Part shown: positions 39,418 through 49,449 of the stretch, one piece after another
Layout of the letters: each line of letters starts with the position of its first letter
Numbering within the stretch: position 1 is the stretch's first letter
NCBI GenBank assembly: GCA_030620995.1
Contig: JAUXIK010000005.1
Span: forward strand, 1 to 64,000
Direction of reading: 5' to 3'
DNA length: 64,000 nucleotides
DNA from: Candidatus Aegiribacteria sp.
GTDB lineage: Bacteria > Fermentibacterota > Fermentibacteria > Fermentibacterales > JCC-6
Notes under the pieces: generated by a model
What the model was told of the DNA's origin: nothing
Seen by the model: only the letters and a program-made list of their open reading frames with translations
The model's database searches: none
Program-made: the position numbers and the translations under genes

Positions 39418-41667
39418 CTATCTCAACAGGATCAGTTTCCGGGTCTGAACTGAACGGTCTGCAGTTTCCAGTCGACAGAAATAAACCCCTGATGCAGCAA
39501 TGATTCCTGAATCATCATTTCCATCCCACTCTATCGAATGTTTCCCTGCAGGTAGATATTCTCTCACAAGTGTCCGCACCAACCTGCCCGAGATATCGTA
39601 TAACTCAAGAGTAATCTGGCCGTCAATGGAAATCTCGTAATTTATAATGGTGTTTGTTGTGAATGGGTTGGGATTGTTTTGAAACAGTATAACCTGGTCT
39701 GTACCTGCTTGTTCCTCCAGTCCTGCAGTACCAACTGAAAAGAGATATGTCTGTCTCGGCTGAAGCGCAAGAGTAACAGCCAATTTTTCACCGGATATCT
39801 GTCCCGCGTAAGAATCACCTGTCAACATCTCGACGACAGTGATTGAACCCTGCGGAAGACCCCAGTCGCTTACGTCGAATAATATTTCTCCGGAGAATGT
39901 CTGTATTGAATCGGGAATGAAACACCAGAAATAGGGTTTCAATCCATGAATCAGTATGCCATAATCAGGATATTCGTGCCTTGCCAGATTGAGATCATCA
40001 ATTGTTTCCCTCAGGGGCGTAATGACACTGTCCAGTAATATCTGATGAGTAAAGGCTCCCGTATATCTGTGAAGGTAGTAGTATTTCATTTCGGATGTGA
40101 ACATTGAATCCATCTGCGTGACAAAACCCCCGCTGTTGACATATGCATCAAGGATCGAACTCAGAGTGGGAATGTAAAGATCAACCCTTGATCTTGGAAG
40201 TGTTAGAACAAGTACTGAATAGTCGTCCAGGATTCCCGGTGTATTAATGATTTCCTCATCCGACAGCGCATCATACGGTATTCCCGCATCGGAGAACGCA
40301 TTAACAACTTCCAGGTTGTTGAATACCGTATAGCTGTCTGTAATGAAGCTCGAGTCAGGATTATAGAGAGTCTGTGTGTAGTAATAGCAGTGTTCAACGG
40401 GGAAATCCAGAACAGCAAGGCGGGGAACTGTCAGCATTTCAGGTCTCGGAAGAGCAACGATACAGCTGGTCTCCCCGATCTTCTCAACCTCCGAGGGTGT
40501 CCAGACTCCGTAGAGCGGTCCATTTTGGGAGGTGTAGTACCATGTGTGATAAGCGCCAAGCGATTGCATCATGGCGGAAAGAGCGGAAATCACCTCGATA
40601 TCGACGTTTCCAGTGCAGGAGCCCGATTTGGTAGGTTCGTTTATCACCGCCTTCCCGTGACGATAGCCAGCCAGTATACCTCCGTATTCACAGTAGTACG
40701 AGTAGACCTCGCACATTCGGAAACTGAAGTCGTTGTAATGTATAGAACCACTGCGCACGAAATCGACCCAGGGGCGGGAGATCAACCAGTCATATTCATA
40801 ACCAACCTGCAGATTATCGAACGAATTGAAAAACCCTCCACCGCCCAGCGAAACCAGTGGGAAAACACCGATGATGTGATCGGGATCGTGAGAGTCGATA
40901 AGTGTTCCGAAATGCTCGAAACATTCTCTCTTTTTGTTCAGTCGGAACTCGACCCAGTTTCTCCATTCCGATCTGTCATCAGGTTGAGAATAAGCGAAGG
41001 GCTCTTCAGGTTGCGGTGGAACGAAACCAAAAAGTCCGGCTGAAAAATCGGAGTAGTCAAACACTTGTTCCTCTATACCCGGAAAACCCGCCGGATAGTT
41101 ATTCTCTCCGGTAAAGGTGGGCAGTATCATCCAGCCAAGAAGATTGGGATTGTTCTTGTATCTGTCCACTATCTGGGCTACAAATATATCAGCGTACTGA
41201 TAGAAATCAGGATGATAGAAAGTTGCAAGGTATACAGTGTCTAAACTGGTCGGGTCTACGGGATACTCCCCGTACTGGTTTTTCATGAACCCGTCATTGG
41301 GATATGTGATATAGGCATACCACAATGGATAAGATATCTGCGTGACACCTATCTCCACGACAACCTTTACATTCATTTCCTGTGCATGGTTAAAAATGCT
41401 GTCCAGCCCGGCCCAGTAGAAGCTACCCTGGATTTCCTCTATGTTGCTCCAGAACACCTGTATAAAAGCGGTAGAGAAATCCTGTTCCGCAACGACATCT
41501 ATCTGGCTGTTTATTTCTTCCACACTTTCCTGCCAGAGGCTTCCGCACATCCATCCAGAAACGTTAAATGGCTGTCCATTAAGATAGACCGCAGGAAGGC
41601 CGTTCACCAGGCTAACCTCCGAGTAGGACTGACTGATAGCTAAGCCTGTGCATATAACCATTAACAC
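39418..41667 (-). CDS. Secreted GH42/beta-galactosidase-like protein with sorting domain
   Basis: FIQVFWSNIEEIQGSFYWAGLDSIFNHAQEMNVKVVVEIG; C-terminal NNPNPFTTNTIINYEIS...SGVYFCRLETADRSVQTRKLILLR. Confidence 0.72.
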   Translation of the reverse strand: MLMVICTGLAISQSYSEVSLVNGLPAVYLNGQPFNVSGWMCGSLWQESVEEINSQIDVVAEQDFSTAFIQVFWSNIEEIQGSFYWAGLDSIFNHAQEMNVKVVVEIGVTQISYPLWYAYITYPNDGFMKNQYGEYPVDPTSLDTVYLATFYHPDFYQYADIFVAQIVDRYKNNPNLLGWMILPTFTGENNYPAGFPGIEEQVFDYSDFSAGLFGFVPPQPEEPFAYSQPDDRSEWRNWVEFRLNKKRECFEHFGTLIDSHDPDHIIGVFPLVSLGGGGFFNSFDNLQVGYEYDWLISRPWVDFVRSGSIHYNDFSFRMCEVYSYYCEYGGILAGYRHGKAVINEPTKSGSCTGNVDIEVISALSAMMQSLGAYHTWYYTSQNGPLYGVWTPSEVEKIGETSCIVALPRPEMLTVPRLAVLDFPVEHCYYYTQTLYNPDSSFITDSYTVFNNLEVVNAFSDAGIPYDALSDEEIINTPGILDDYSVLVLTLPRSRVDLYIPTLSSILDAYVNSGGFVTQMDSMFTSEMKYYYLHRYTGAFTHQILLDSVITPLRETIDDLNLARHEYPDYGILIHGLKPYFWCFIPDSIQTFSGEILFDVSDWGLPQGSITVVEMLTGDSYAGQISGEKLAVTLALQPRQTYLFSVGTAGLEEQAGTDQVILFQNNPNPFTTNTIINYEISIDGQITLELYDISGRLVRTLVREYLPAGKHSIEWDGNDDSGIIAASGVYFCRLETADRSVQTRKLILLR

Positions 41668-42157
41668 TACGAAATAAGCTTTTATTATTTCCTCCGCCTT
41701 CTTAAATACTTGCTAAAAATATGACGGATTTCAGATGCCGGGTATTACAATATCCTGACTTGACCCGGAGGATGACAGAAATACCCCGACGTCTCCTATC
41801 CGATCGAATTTCTTGCTTGAACTGACAATACCGCTGGTAATCCTGCCCAGTCAATGCCTTTCACAGCTGATGAGCGTTCGGAACTACATTCCGGCACACA
41901 CCTATTCTTCGCAGCCAGAAAAGCCAATCGCTCATCCAACTTCTATTTCGGGACGTCCCCCATCCAGGAAATGTAATATGCGTCAGAATCCTCGCAGGTA
42001 AGGACATAACTTATAACATACGGGCAATACTGGCATTCAGTAAGAGGCGAGATTTCATTTCCTTCGCACGTGTACAGTTTTGGATTCCTGTATGACTCAG
42101 ATATGTTGAATTGATAAAGATGGGATATATTCCATCCGTGATCCGATCCCTGGAGGT

Positions 42158-42859
42158 ATGATGGATTCAATGCGAAAAACCGTAGCTGTCGTGGACGATG
42201 AACATGACATCCTTGATCTTGTTTCTTTTCACCTTGAGCGCGCTGGATTCAACGCGAAATGTTTCAGCAATGCATCAGAATTTCTTGACTCACTCAAAGA
42301 AACACTGCCTGACCTTTTGATACTCGACCTGATGCTTCCGGACATGCACGGAACAGAAGTTTGCAGAAGACTCAGACTATCGGATAGAACATCAACGCTT
42401 CCAATCATCATGCTGACGGCTATGGTTGATGAGCCTGACAGGGTGACCGGTCTTGAGATGGGTGCGGACGATTATGTTACCAAACCCTTCTCACCGAGAG
42501 AACTCACCGCGCGGGTGAGAGCTGTTCTGAGAAGAACATTACCTTCCGAAAAGGATAGAACAGTCATCGACATCGGCGGCAGGATAGTTATCGAACCTGA
42601 CAGATTCAGAATCAAGGCGGATGGAAGACAGGTGGATCTTACTCCAACCGAATTCAGGATAATTCAGATCCTCGCCGAAGCTAAAGGGAGGATTTTTTCC
42701 AGAGGACAGCTTCTGGAGACTCTGTGGCATGGAGAGAAGTTTGTCTTTGAACGGACCATCGATGTTCATATCAGACATATCCGTCAGAAGCTTGGTGATG
42801 CAGGCAGCATTATCCGGAGTGTTCACGGAATAGGATATAAACTGGAGGAATCCGGGTGA
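42158..42859 (+). CDS. phoB: Phosphate-regulon-type response regulator PhoB
   Basis: Receiver (VVDDEHD, LILDLMLPD, KPF) plus winged-helix output; followed by histidine kinase and pst genes. Confidence 0.88.
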   Translation: MMDSMRKTVAVVDDEHDILDLVSFHLERAGFNAKCFSNASEFLDSLKETLPDLLILDLMLPDMHGTEVCRRLRLSDRTSTLPIIMLTAMVDEPDRVTGLEMGADDYVTKPFSPRELTARVRAVLRRTLPSEKDRTVIDIGGRIVIEPDRFRIKADGRQVDLTPTEFRIIQILAEAKGRIFSRGQLLETLWHGEKFVFERTIDVHIRHIRQKLGDAGSIIRSVHGIGYKLEESG

Positions 42860-44598
42860 GATCTATCTTTACCAGGTCCTTCAGGGGTTTTCTCGTTGTA
42901 ATAATTCTCCTTGCCATACTGGCTCCGCTGCTGGTTTTCGGAACGATCAGATCGAGATTCACTTCAGCCGCGTTCACGGATCTCAGCAGGACGGCTGAAG
43001 CACTCGAGATCACAGTTGCTCATTTTCTCGAGCACGATTCCGCCAGTCTTGATTCGCTCACAGATATTATCGGACCCAGGCTGGGTATCAGGATAACGGT
43101 TATCGCAAGAGACGGAACCGTACTGGCGGATTCGGAAGAACAGCCTGACAGTATGGAGAATCACAGAACCAGACCTGAGGTTATCTGCGCCTTTAACGGG
43201 AGAGTTGGCAATACGACCAGATACAGCAAGACACTTGGGCGGGAAATGCTCTATGCTGCGGTTCCGGTGATAATGAATGATTCCATTCCTGCCGTTATCA
43301 GGACGAGTCTTTTCTTCTCAGATCTCAGATCGACTCTCGGTCAGGTTGGTGTTGATATTGCAGTAGTGACTTCCGCCGTTCTACTCGCGGGTCTTATTGC
43401 GGCATGGTTTTTCTCAAAAAGCATTTCCATCCCGATACAGAGCATTGCCGGTGTGACCAGGAAGGTGGAGGAAGGGGATTTCTCCGCACGAGCTGCTCCC
43501 TGCTCGATCCGGGAACTGGATCAGCTCTCGACCGATATCAACGGGATGATTGCGAAAACCATGCAGCTGGTTAATGAGCTTTCAGAACAGAATGCCGCTC
43601 AGGAAGCGATACTCGGTTCGATAGTTGAGGGTCTTGTTGTCATTGACCATTCGCATGAAGTTGTTACTGCGAACCGGAGCTTCATAGAGATGGCCTGCGG
43701 CGAAAATCCGGCTCAGTCAAACGATTATCTGGATTACATTGCCATTCCGGAATTCAGGGATTTTATCAGTATTGCGCTTCATGAAGATGTGTCCAAGGGT
43801 AAAGTAAAGTCCGGCGGAAAGGTTTTCAATGTAAGTGTTGCTCCGGTTTCCGGAACCGACAGAAAAGTATTCACCATCAGGGATGTTACCGAGTTAGAAA
43901 ATCTCATGCGGATAAAACGGGATTTTGCCGCCAACTTATCGCATGAGCTTCGTACTCCACTCACTTCGATAAAGGGGTTCTCGGAAACCCTTCTTGAGGA
44001 AGCGGATGAAGAAACCAGAGGACATATCGAAACGATCCTCAGGAACACCGATCGCCTGATCAGACTGACCGATGATATCCGGACCCTGTCCGAGCTTGAG
44101 CACCCGTTGCGGACACTGGATTTTGAACCGGTCATGATAGAGGATGTCATTAATGATGTTATGGGCATTTTCAAAAGGCAGGCGGATGAGAAAGGACTTC
44201 TCCTCGATGTCGAGATCGGGAAGGAACTGCCTCCGGTCGATGCCGACCGTTACAGTGTAGAACAGGTCCTGGTGAATCTGCTGGAGAATGCAATAAGGTA
44301 TACCTCCTCCGGATCCGTCACTGTCAGAACTGATTTCCGGGGGAAGTATGTCACAATAGTTATAGCAGACACGGGTTCCGGAATCTCACAGGAGCACCTT
44401 CCCAGACTGTTTGAGAGATTTTACGTTGTTGATCGGGCCAGATCCAGGAACAGGGGTGGAACCGGTCTCGGACTGGCCATAGTAAAGCATATCATGACAC
44501 TCCACGGAGGTTTGGTAAGGGTCAGCAGTACCCCCGGAGAAGGCAGCATGTTCACAGTCGCGTTTCCTGTTCATCACGATCCCGGTACTGAATCCTGA
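42856..44598 (+). CDS. phoR: Sensor histidine kinase PhoR-type
   Basis: HAMP, PAS, LSHELRTPLTSIKGF H-box, N/G boxes; overlaps phoB stop by 4 nt. Confidence 0.88.
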   Translation: MRSIFTRSFRGFLVVIILLAILAPLLVFGTIRSRFTSAAFTDLSRTAEALEITVAHFLEHDSASLDSLTDIIGPRLGIRITVIARDGTVLADSEEQPDSMENHRTRPEVICAFNGRVGNTTRYSKTLGREMLYAAVPVIMNDSIPAVIRTSLFFSDLRSTLGQVGVDIAVVTSAVLLAGLIAAWFFSKSISIPIQSIAGVTRKVEEGDFSARAAPCSIRELDQLSTDINGMIAKTMQLVNELSEQNAAQEAILGSIVEGLVVIDHSHEVVTANRSFIEMACGENPAQSNDYLDYIAIPEFRDFISIALHEDVSKGKVKSGGKVFNVSVAPVSGTDRKVFTIRDVTELENLMRIKRDFAANLSHELRTPLTSIKGFSETLLEEADEETRGHIETILRNTDRLIRLTDDIRTLSELEHPLRTLDFEPVMIEDVINDVMGIFKRQADEKGLLLDVEIGKELPPVDADRYSVEQVLVNLLENAIRYTSSGSVTVRTDFRGKYVTIVIADTGSGISQEHLPRLFERFYVVDRARSRNRGGTGLGLAIVKHIMTLHGGLVRVSSTPGEGSMFTVAFPVHHDPGTES

Positions 44599-44629
44599 CC
44601 GCAGAATACCGCCTGTTGAATTCAGCATT

Positions 44630-44669
44630 ATTAACAGAATCTTAACATCTCCCACATTACTGATTAACA
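44630..44669 (+). promoter_or_regulatory. Pho-box-like direct repeats upstream of porin-pst operon
   Basis: ATTAACA-GAAT-CTTAACA (44630..44647) plus in-phase ATTAACA at 44663 (11-bp register). Confidence 0.6.
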
Positions 44670-44735
44670 CTCGTTACTGATTTTCCTTCCACGGTTTTTG
44701 AAGTCACGTTCCTATAACCCAAAAGGGGGTCGTTT

Positions 44736-45800
44736 ATGTTCAGGTTAATATGCCTGCTTGTACTTCTTGTTGTTTCAAGTACTGCTTTCGCGACCGGTGA
44801 GTTTTCCACCGGGGGAGCGGAATTGCTGAAATTCAAAGGCTATGGAATGGGTAGATTCGATATCTACGGCGAAGAGGATGCTGATCCAGACATGGGTTTC
44901 AGCGCTATTGCGGATGTAACATGGATTCCTACTCTTAATGACTGGCTGGACGCAAAGATCGAGTTCAAGCTCAAGCCAACCAAGTATGATGGGTCAAGTC
45001 ATGACAGGAACATTGTTTTATTCCTTGAGGTACTTACTCTCAAAGCTCAGGTAGCTGACGGATTTGCCATTACCGCCGGGCAGTTCAAGAGACCATTCGG
45101 TTATAACTATTTCAGGTCCGGTTCAAGCATGTATTTTGCCGACAGGGCGATCATGACAGGCATGAGCGGATTCAGTTCATACGGGAAGCGTGATATCGGG
45201 GTCAATCTCGGATTGGATTTCAATCCTGTTGAAATCGATCTCGCTGTTACAAATGGAGCCGGTGAGAACAGACCGGAGAATGATTCCCACAAGCAGTTTA
45301 CCGCGAGATTTCAGATTGATCCGATAGACTGGATGACTCTGGGTGCGGCTGTCGGTCTCAGAGCAGGTGGTATTGACACCGATACTACCAATACCTGGAA
45401 TTCGACAGGTATGGATTTCTTCACTAATGGATCGATCAGCATGGGTGAAAGCATAGAAATTGACTTCGCCGGTGAGTACATGAGCCTGGGATATGCCGGA
45501 GATGCCGGTGAATCTTCCACCAATAAAGGTACCGCAATGTCATTCATGATCGCTCCTGAATTCGGCCTGGATGCTTCCGTTCTAACCTCAATTCAGCCGG
45601 CTGTCAGGTACGAGACCACAAGTCCCGCCTACCTTGGAGATACCGATCCGAAGAATGATGAAGATGCTATTGATTTCTGCCTTAATTTTCATACAGGCAG
45701 TAAGAACACATTCCAGCTGGGTGGACGCAACTATTCTTTCGAGGATGAAGATACTGAAGGTTACACCGATATGTACATCAACTGGAGAATGAAATTCTAG
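44736..45800 (+). CDS. Phosphate-selective porin O/P-like
   Basis: Signal peptide; KAQVADGFAITAGQFKRPFGYNYFRSGSSMYFADRAIM; C-terminal F; located before pstS. Confidence 0.8.
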   Translation: MFRLICLLVLLVVSSTAFATGEFSTGGAELLKFKGYGMGRFDIYGEEDADPDMGFSAIADVTWIPTLNDWLDAKIEFKLKPTKYDGSSHDRNIVLFLEVLTLKAQVADGFAITAGQFKRPFGYNYFRSGSSMYFADRAIMTGMSGFSSYGKRDIGVNLGLDFNPVEIDLAVTNGAGENRPENDSHKQFTARFQIDPIDWMTLGAAVGLRAGGIDTDTTNTWNSTGMDFFTNGSISMGESIEIDFAGEYMSLGYAGDAGESSTNKGTAMSFMIAPEFGLDASVLTSIQPAVRYETTSPAYLGDTDPKNDEDAIDFCLNFHTGSKNTFQLGGRNYSFEDEDTEGYTDMYINWRMKF

Positions 45801-45821
45801 CCCGTTCCTGATCGGGTCTCA

Positions 45822-45865
45822 GGCTGCCTGGTTTGACCAACCTCCTCAGGTGAAACCAGGCAGCC
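45822..45865 (+). terminator. Hairpin between porin and pstS genes (terminator/attenuator or processing site)
   Basis: GGCTGCCTGGTTT ... AAACCAGGCAGCC perfect 13-bp stem. Confidence 0.7.
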
Positions 45866-45915
45866 GCAAAAAGAGATTAACCGCTCATCAAATAACTGAT
45901 TGGATAGGTTTACAA

Positions 45916-46767
45916 ATGCATATAAACGTAATAACAAAGTATGCACCTGTTGCAGTACTTGGTCTTCTGATAGCACTTGGAGCCTGCGGTACGGATTCAG
46001 AAGAAACAGCATCTGTTGAAGATCATCCTCTGTCCGGTGAGCTGAATGTTGCAGGATCAACAACTGTTCAGCCACTGGCAGAAGTTCTTGCAGAGGCTTT
46101 CGAAGCTCTTGAACCAGGTGTGATTATCATCGTTCAGGGTGGTGGAAGCAGCGTGGGAGTAAGATCAGCTGTAGATGGAACTGCTGATATAGGCATGGCT
46201 TCCAGGGAGATAAAGCTGTCCGAACTTCAGGAAAATCCTGAACTCAAAATCCATACTGTTGCCCGTGACGGCATTGCGATTGTCGTTGAACCGGGTGTGA
46301 CTGTTGACAATCTTTCAAAAGAGCAGATAAGAGGCATCTTTACTGGAGAGATAACGAATTGGAATGAGGCAGGCGGAGAAAATCTTGTCATTACAGTAGT
46401 TGCGCGTGAGGAAGGATCCGGCACGAGGGCTGCTTTCGAGGATATGATTATGGATGATGCTCTCATTGCGGACAACGCGATTCTTCAGCCTTCCAACGGA
46501 GCCGTAAGAACCACAATTTCCGTTACTCCCGGAGCAATCGGCTTTCTTTCCTTCGGATATCTGGATGACCAGACCAAACCGCTGGCTGTAGATGGTTTTC
46601 TTCCCACAGAGGAATTTGCGGCATCAGGTTCCTATACGATAGTGAGACCGCTCAACATGGTTACAAATGGAGAACCTGAAGGTATAGCCGCTGTATTCCT
46701 TGAATTCATAATGAGTGAAGATGGTCAGGCGATTGTGGCTACAGAGGGTTACCTGCCAGTAAGATAA
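45916..46767 (+). CDS. pstS: Phosphate-binding protein PstS, lipoprotein form
   Basis: Lipobox LGACGT; GSTTVQPLAE, QGGGSSVGV, EEGSGTRAAFED. Start moved past the hairpin. Confidence 0.92.
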   Translation: MHINVITKYAPVAVLGLLIALGACGTDSEETASVEDHPLSGELNVAGSTTVQPLAEVLAEAFEALEPGVIIIVQGGGSSVGVRSAVDGTADIGMASREIKLSELQENPELKIHTVARDGIAIVVEPGVTVDNLSKEQIRGIFTGEITNWNEAGGENLVITVVAREEGSGTRAAFEDMIMDDALIADNAILQPSNGAVRTTISVTPGAIGFLSFGYLDDQTKPLAVDGFLPTEEFAASGSYTIVRPLNMVTNGEPEGIAAVFLEFIMSEDGQAIVATEGYLPVR

Positions 46768-46797
46768 GCTGTTAATATTTACCTTGGAATATTGAAA

Positions 46798-47625
46798 GGA
46801 ACAGAAATGAAATTGATACTTAAAGGATCATCACTGCTGACTTCGGCTCTCTTTGTACTTGCCATTATGGGCTTTTCCAGCAGCGCGGGTGCTGCAGATG
46901 TGATAGTTGCGGGTTCGACAACGGTCCAGCCGCTTGCAGAACTGCTTGCTGAAAGTTATGAGAGTTTCACCGACGGTGTCACGATAATCGTTCAGGGCGG
47001 TGGCAGCAGTGTAGGAGTCAAATCCGCTGCGAACGGAACAGCTGATATCGGTATGGCTTCAAGAGAAGTGAAGAATTCCGAATTCGAAGAGCATCCCGGC
47101 CTGGCTGTGCATACAATCGCCCGTGACGGTATCGCTATCGTGGTACATCCGAGATCAGGCGTTACGAGCCTTTCATTGGAGCAGGTCAGAGGTATCTTTT
47201 CCGGTGAGATTACGAATTGGAACGAAGTCGGCGGCGAGAATACACCTGTCATCGTCGTATCCAGGGAAGAGGGATCCGGAACCAGAGCCGCATTTGAAGA
47301 TATGGTCATGGACGATGCGCTGATCTGTCTTGGAGCAATCCTCCAGCCTTCGAACGGAGCGGTCAGAACCACAGTCAGCATCACGCCTTCGAGCATCGCC
47401 TATCTGTCATTCGGTTATATGGACAACTCCGTAGCACCCGTGTCTATCGATGGCGTGTCTCCCACCGTTGCAAATGCCACAGGTGGTTCATACCCTGTTG
47501 TAAGACCTCTTAACATGATCACTCTCGGACAGCCTTCTGAAGCTGCGGCTGGCTGGCTGGGTTTTATTCTCGGAGAAGATGGTCAAGCTATCGTTGTATC
47601 CGAGGGTTACCTCCCGGTCAACTGA
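46798..47625 (+). CDS. pstS: Phosphate-binding protein PstS, second copy with cleavable signal peptide
   Basis: Collinear paralogue of the upstream PstS; signal peptide SSSAGAA without lipobox. Confidence 0.92.
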   Translation, partial: GTEMKLILKGSSLLTSALFVLAIMGFSSSAGAADVIVAGSTTVQPLAELLAESYESFTDGVTIIVQGGGSSVGVKSAANGTADIGMASREVKNSEFEEHPGLAVHTIARDGIAIVVHPRSGVTSLSLEQVRGIFSGEITNWNEVGGENTPVIVVSREEGSGTRAAFEDMVMDDALICLGAILQPSNGAVRTTVSITPSSIAYLSFGYMDNSVAPVSIDGVSPTVANATGGSYPVVRPLNMITLGQPSEAAAGWLGFILGEDGQAIVVSEGYLPVN

Positions 47626-47674
47626 ACCAGGAAGATGAGCAGCGATATTTCCGGTTGTATGAATTTATTGAAAG

Positions 47675-48580
47675 TTGCTGGAAGTGACTGGTAAACAAAG
47701 ACTTGAGTCGGTAGTAAAGTACGTTCTCATGTTTTCGGCTCTGATGTCAATCCTGATCGTGGTGATGATAGGTATTTTCACCTTCCGGGAAGCCATTCCG
47801 GCTTTCAGGGAGATCGGTATCATTAAGCTCCTGACCGGGACCGTATGGCGTCCCGGACAGGGCCAGTACGGTATTTTAGCAATGATTGCCGGTTCCGGTC
47901 TCGTAACCCTGGGTGCGGTCGTCATTGGTGTTCCGCTGGCCCTTGGCTGTGCGATATTTCTTTCCGAGATAGCCCCGCCAGCTGTGAAATCGATTGTCAG
48001 ACCTTCAATTGAACTGCTTGCGGGGATTCCTTCTGTCGTTTACGGGCTTTTCGGAATGGTGGTCATCGTACCACTGGTAAGAAACATCGATGTGCCCGGC
48101 AATACCGGTTTTGGTCTTCTGTCAGCTTCTATCGTGCTTGCGGTAATGATACTGCCGACGATATCGAGTGTATCTGAATACGCCATACGGAGCGTTCCCA
48201 AACGATTCAGGGAGGGCTCGTTCGCCATGGGAGCTACGAAGTGGGAAACGATGACAAAGGTCATACTTCCCGGTGCGAGGTCCGGAATAATGTCCGCAAT
48301 TATTCTCGGTCTTGGCCGAGCGCTCGGTGAGACAATCGCCATGATAATGGTGATAGGAAATTCCGTAATAATACCGTTTGCATCAACCGATAACCCGCTT
48401 TCCATCTTTCTCAGCAGAGCAAGAACACTGACCGGCAATATCGCTGTCGAGATAAATTATGCTACAGGATTGCATGAGAGCGCCCTCTTTGCGACAGGAG
48501 TGATACTTTTCATTCTTATTATGCTGATGAACAGCTCCGCACGGATGCTGATAGGTCGAAAGAAATGGGAGAAAAAGTGA
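47675..48580 (+). CDS. pstC: Phosphate ABC transporter permease PstC
   Basis: PstC motifs GIPSVVYGLFGM, GRALGETIAMIMVIGN. Confidence 0.92.
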   Translation: MLEVTGKQRLESVVKYVLMFSALMSILIVVMIGIFTFREAIPAFREIGIIKLLTGTVWRPGQGQYGILAMIAGSGLVTLGAVVIGVPLALGCAIFLSEIAPPAVKSIVRPSIELLAGIPSVVYGLFGMVVIVPLVRNIDVPGNTGFGLLSASIVLAVMILPTISSVSEYAIRSVPKRFREGSFAMGATKWETMTKVILPGARSGIMSAIILGLGRALGETIAMIMVIGNSVIIPFASTDNPLSIFLSRARTLTGNIAVEINYATGLHESALFATGVILFILIMLMNSSARMLIGRKKWEKK

Positions 48581-49443
48581 ACCGGCTGCGATTTAGAAAA
48601 CTGCGGCAGACCGGAGCATTCTCTCTGTTATGGTTTGCAGGGGCGGTGAGTGTACTGATCATGGTTTTCGTTGTGGGATATGTGATATTTAAAGGTTTTG
48701 TACACTTGACTCCTGATTTCTTCACAACTCCTCCAAGAGGAGGCCTTTCCGGAGAGGGCGGCATATCATCAACGATCATAGCAACTGTCTATCTGGTTAT
48801 CTGCACTCTTATTGTAGCGACACCTCTGGGTGTCGGAGCCGGTGTATTTCTTATCGAGTACGCTGATAATTTAAAGAGCAGCATGATCAAGAAATTTGTC
48901 GCGTTGGCCAGGTTCGGCGTTGAAACTCTGGCCGGAGTGCCGTCGATCATTTTCGGTCTGTTCGGTTACGCGCTTTTCGTGACCGCCATGCATTTCGGGT
49001 TCTCGATACTCTCCGCAGCGCTCGCAGGTTCATGTCTCGTGATTCCGGTAATCATAAGAACTACCGAGGAAGCTTTAAAGGCCGTTCCGGATTCATACCG
49101 TTATGCTTCGCTTGCGATGGGAGCATCCAGATGGGAAACCATCCGGAAGGTAGTGCTTCCCTCAGCGGTTACCGGGATATCAACCGGGCTGATACTGAGT
49201 GCCGGAAGGATAGTCAGTGAAACAGCTATCTTCTATGTGACACTTGGTGGGAGTTATCGAACACCCACATCCATAATGTCCAGTGGCAGAACCATGGCGC
49301 TTCATGTCTATTATCTGGCAATGGAAACCCGTGCATTTGACAAAGCAATGGCCACAGGAGCTGTTCTTGTGGTTCTTATCATCATTATCAATCTTGTGAT
49401 CAATGTGATATCCAGGCGGTTATCCGCCGAAACCGGGAGTTAG
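48565..49443 (+). CDS. pstA: Phosphate ABC transporter permease PstA
   Basis: LAGVPSIIFGLFGYALFV, IVSETAIFYVTLGG; overlaps pstC. Confidence 0.92.
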   Translation: MGEKVNRLRFRKLRQTGAFSLLWFAGAVSVLIMVFVVGYVIFKGFVHLTPDFFTTPPRGGLSGEGGISSTIIATVYLVICTLIVATPLGVGAGVFLIEYADNLKSSMIKKFVALARFGVETLAGVPSIIFGLFGYALFVTAMHFGFSILSAALAGSCLVIPVIIRTTEEALKAVPDSYRYASLAMGASRWETIRKVVLPSAVTGISTGLILSAGRIVSETAIFYVTLGGSYRTPTSIMSSGRTMALHVYYLAMETRAFDKAMATGAVLVVLIIIINLVINVISRRLSAETGS

Positions 49444-49449
49444 CGAACG

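Noticed and set aside
41943-42170. Possible pilin-like C-terminal fragment (PKLYTCEGNEISPLTECQYCPYVISYVLTCEDSDAYYISWMGDVPK) upstream of phoB
   Set aside because: Resembles pseudopilin tails only loosely and overlaps the phoB RBS region; may be a decayed gene but cannot be supported.
45850-45915. Upstream start of the first pstS in the ORF track
   Set aside because: Lies within the intergenic hairpin; ATG 45916 gives a proper lipoprotein signal peptide.
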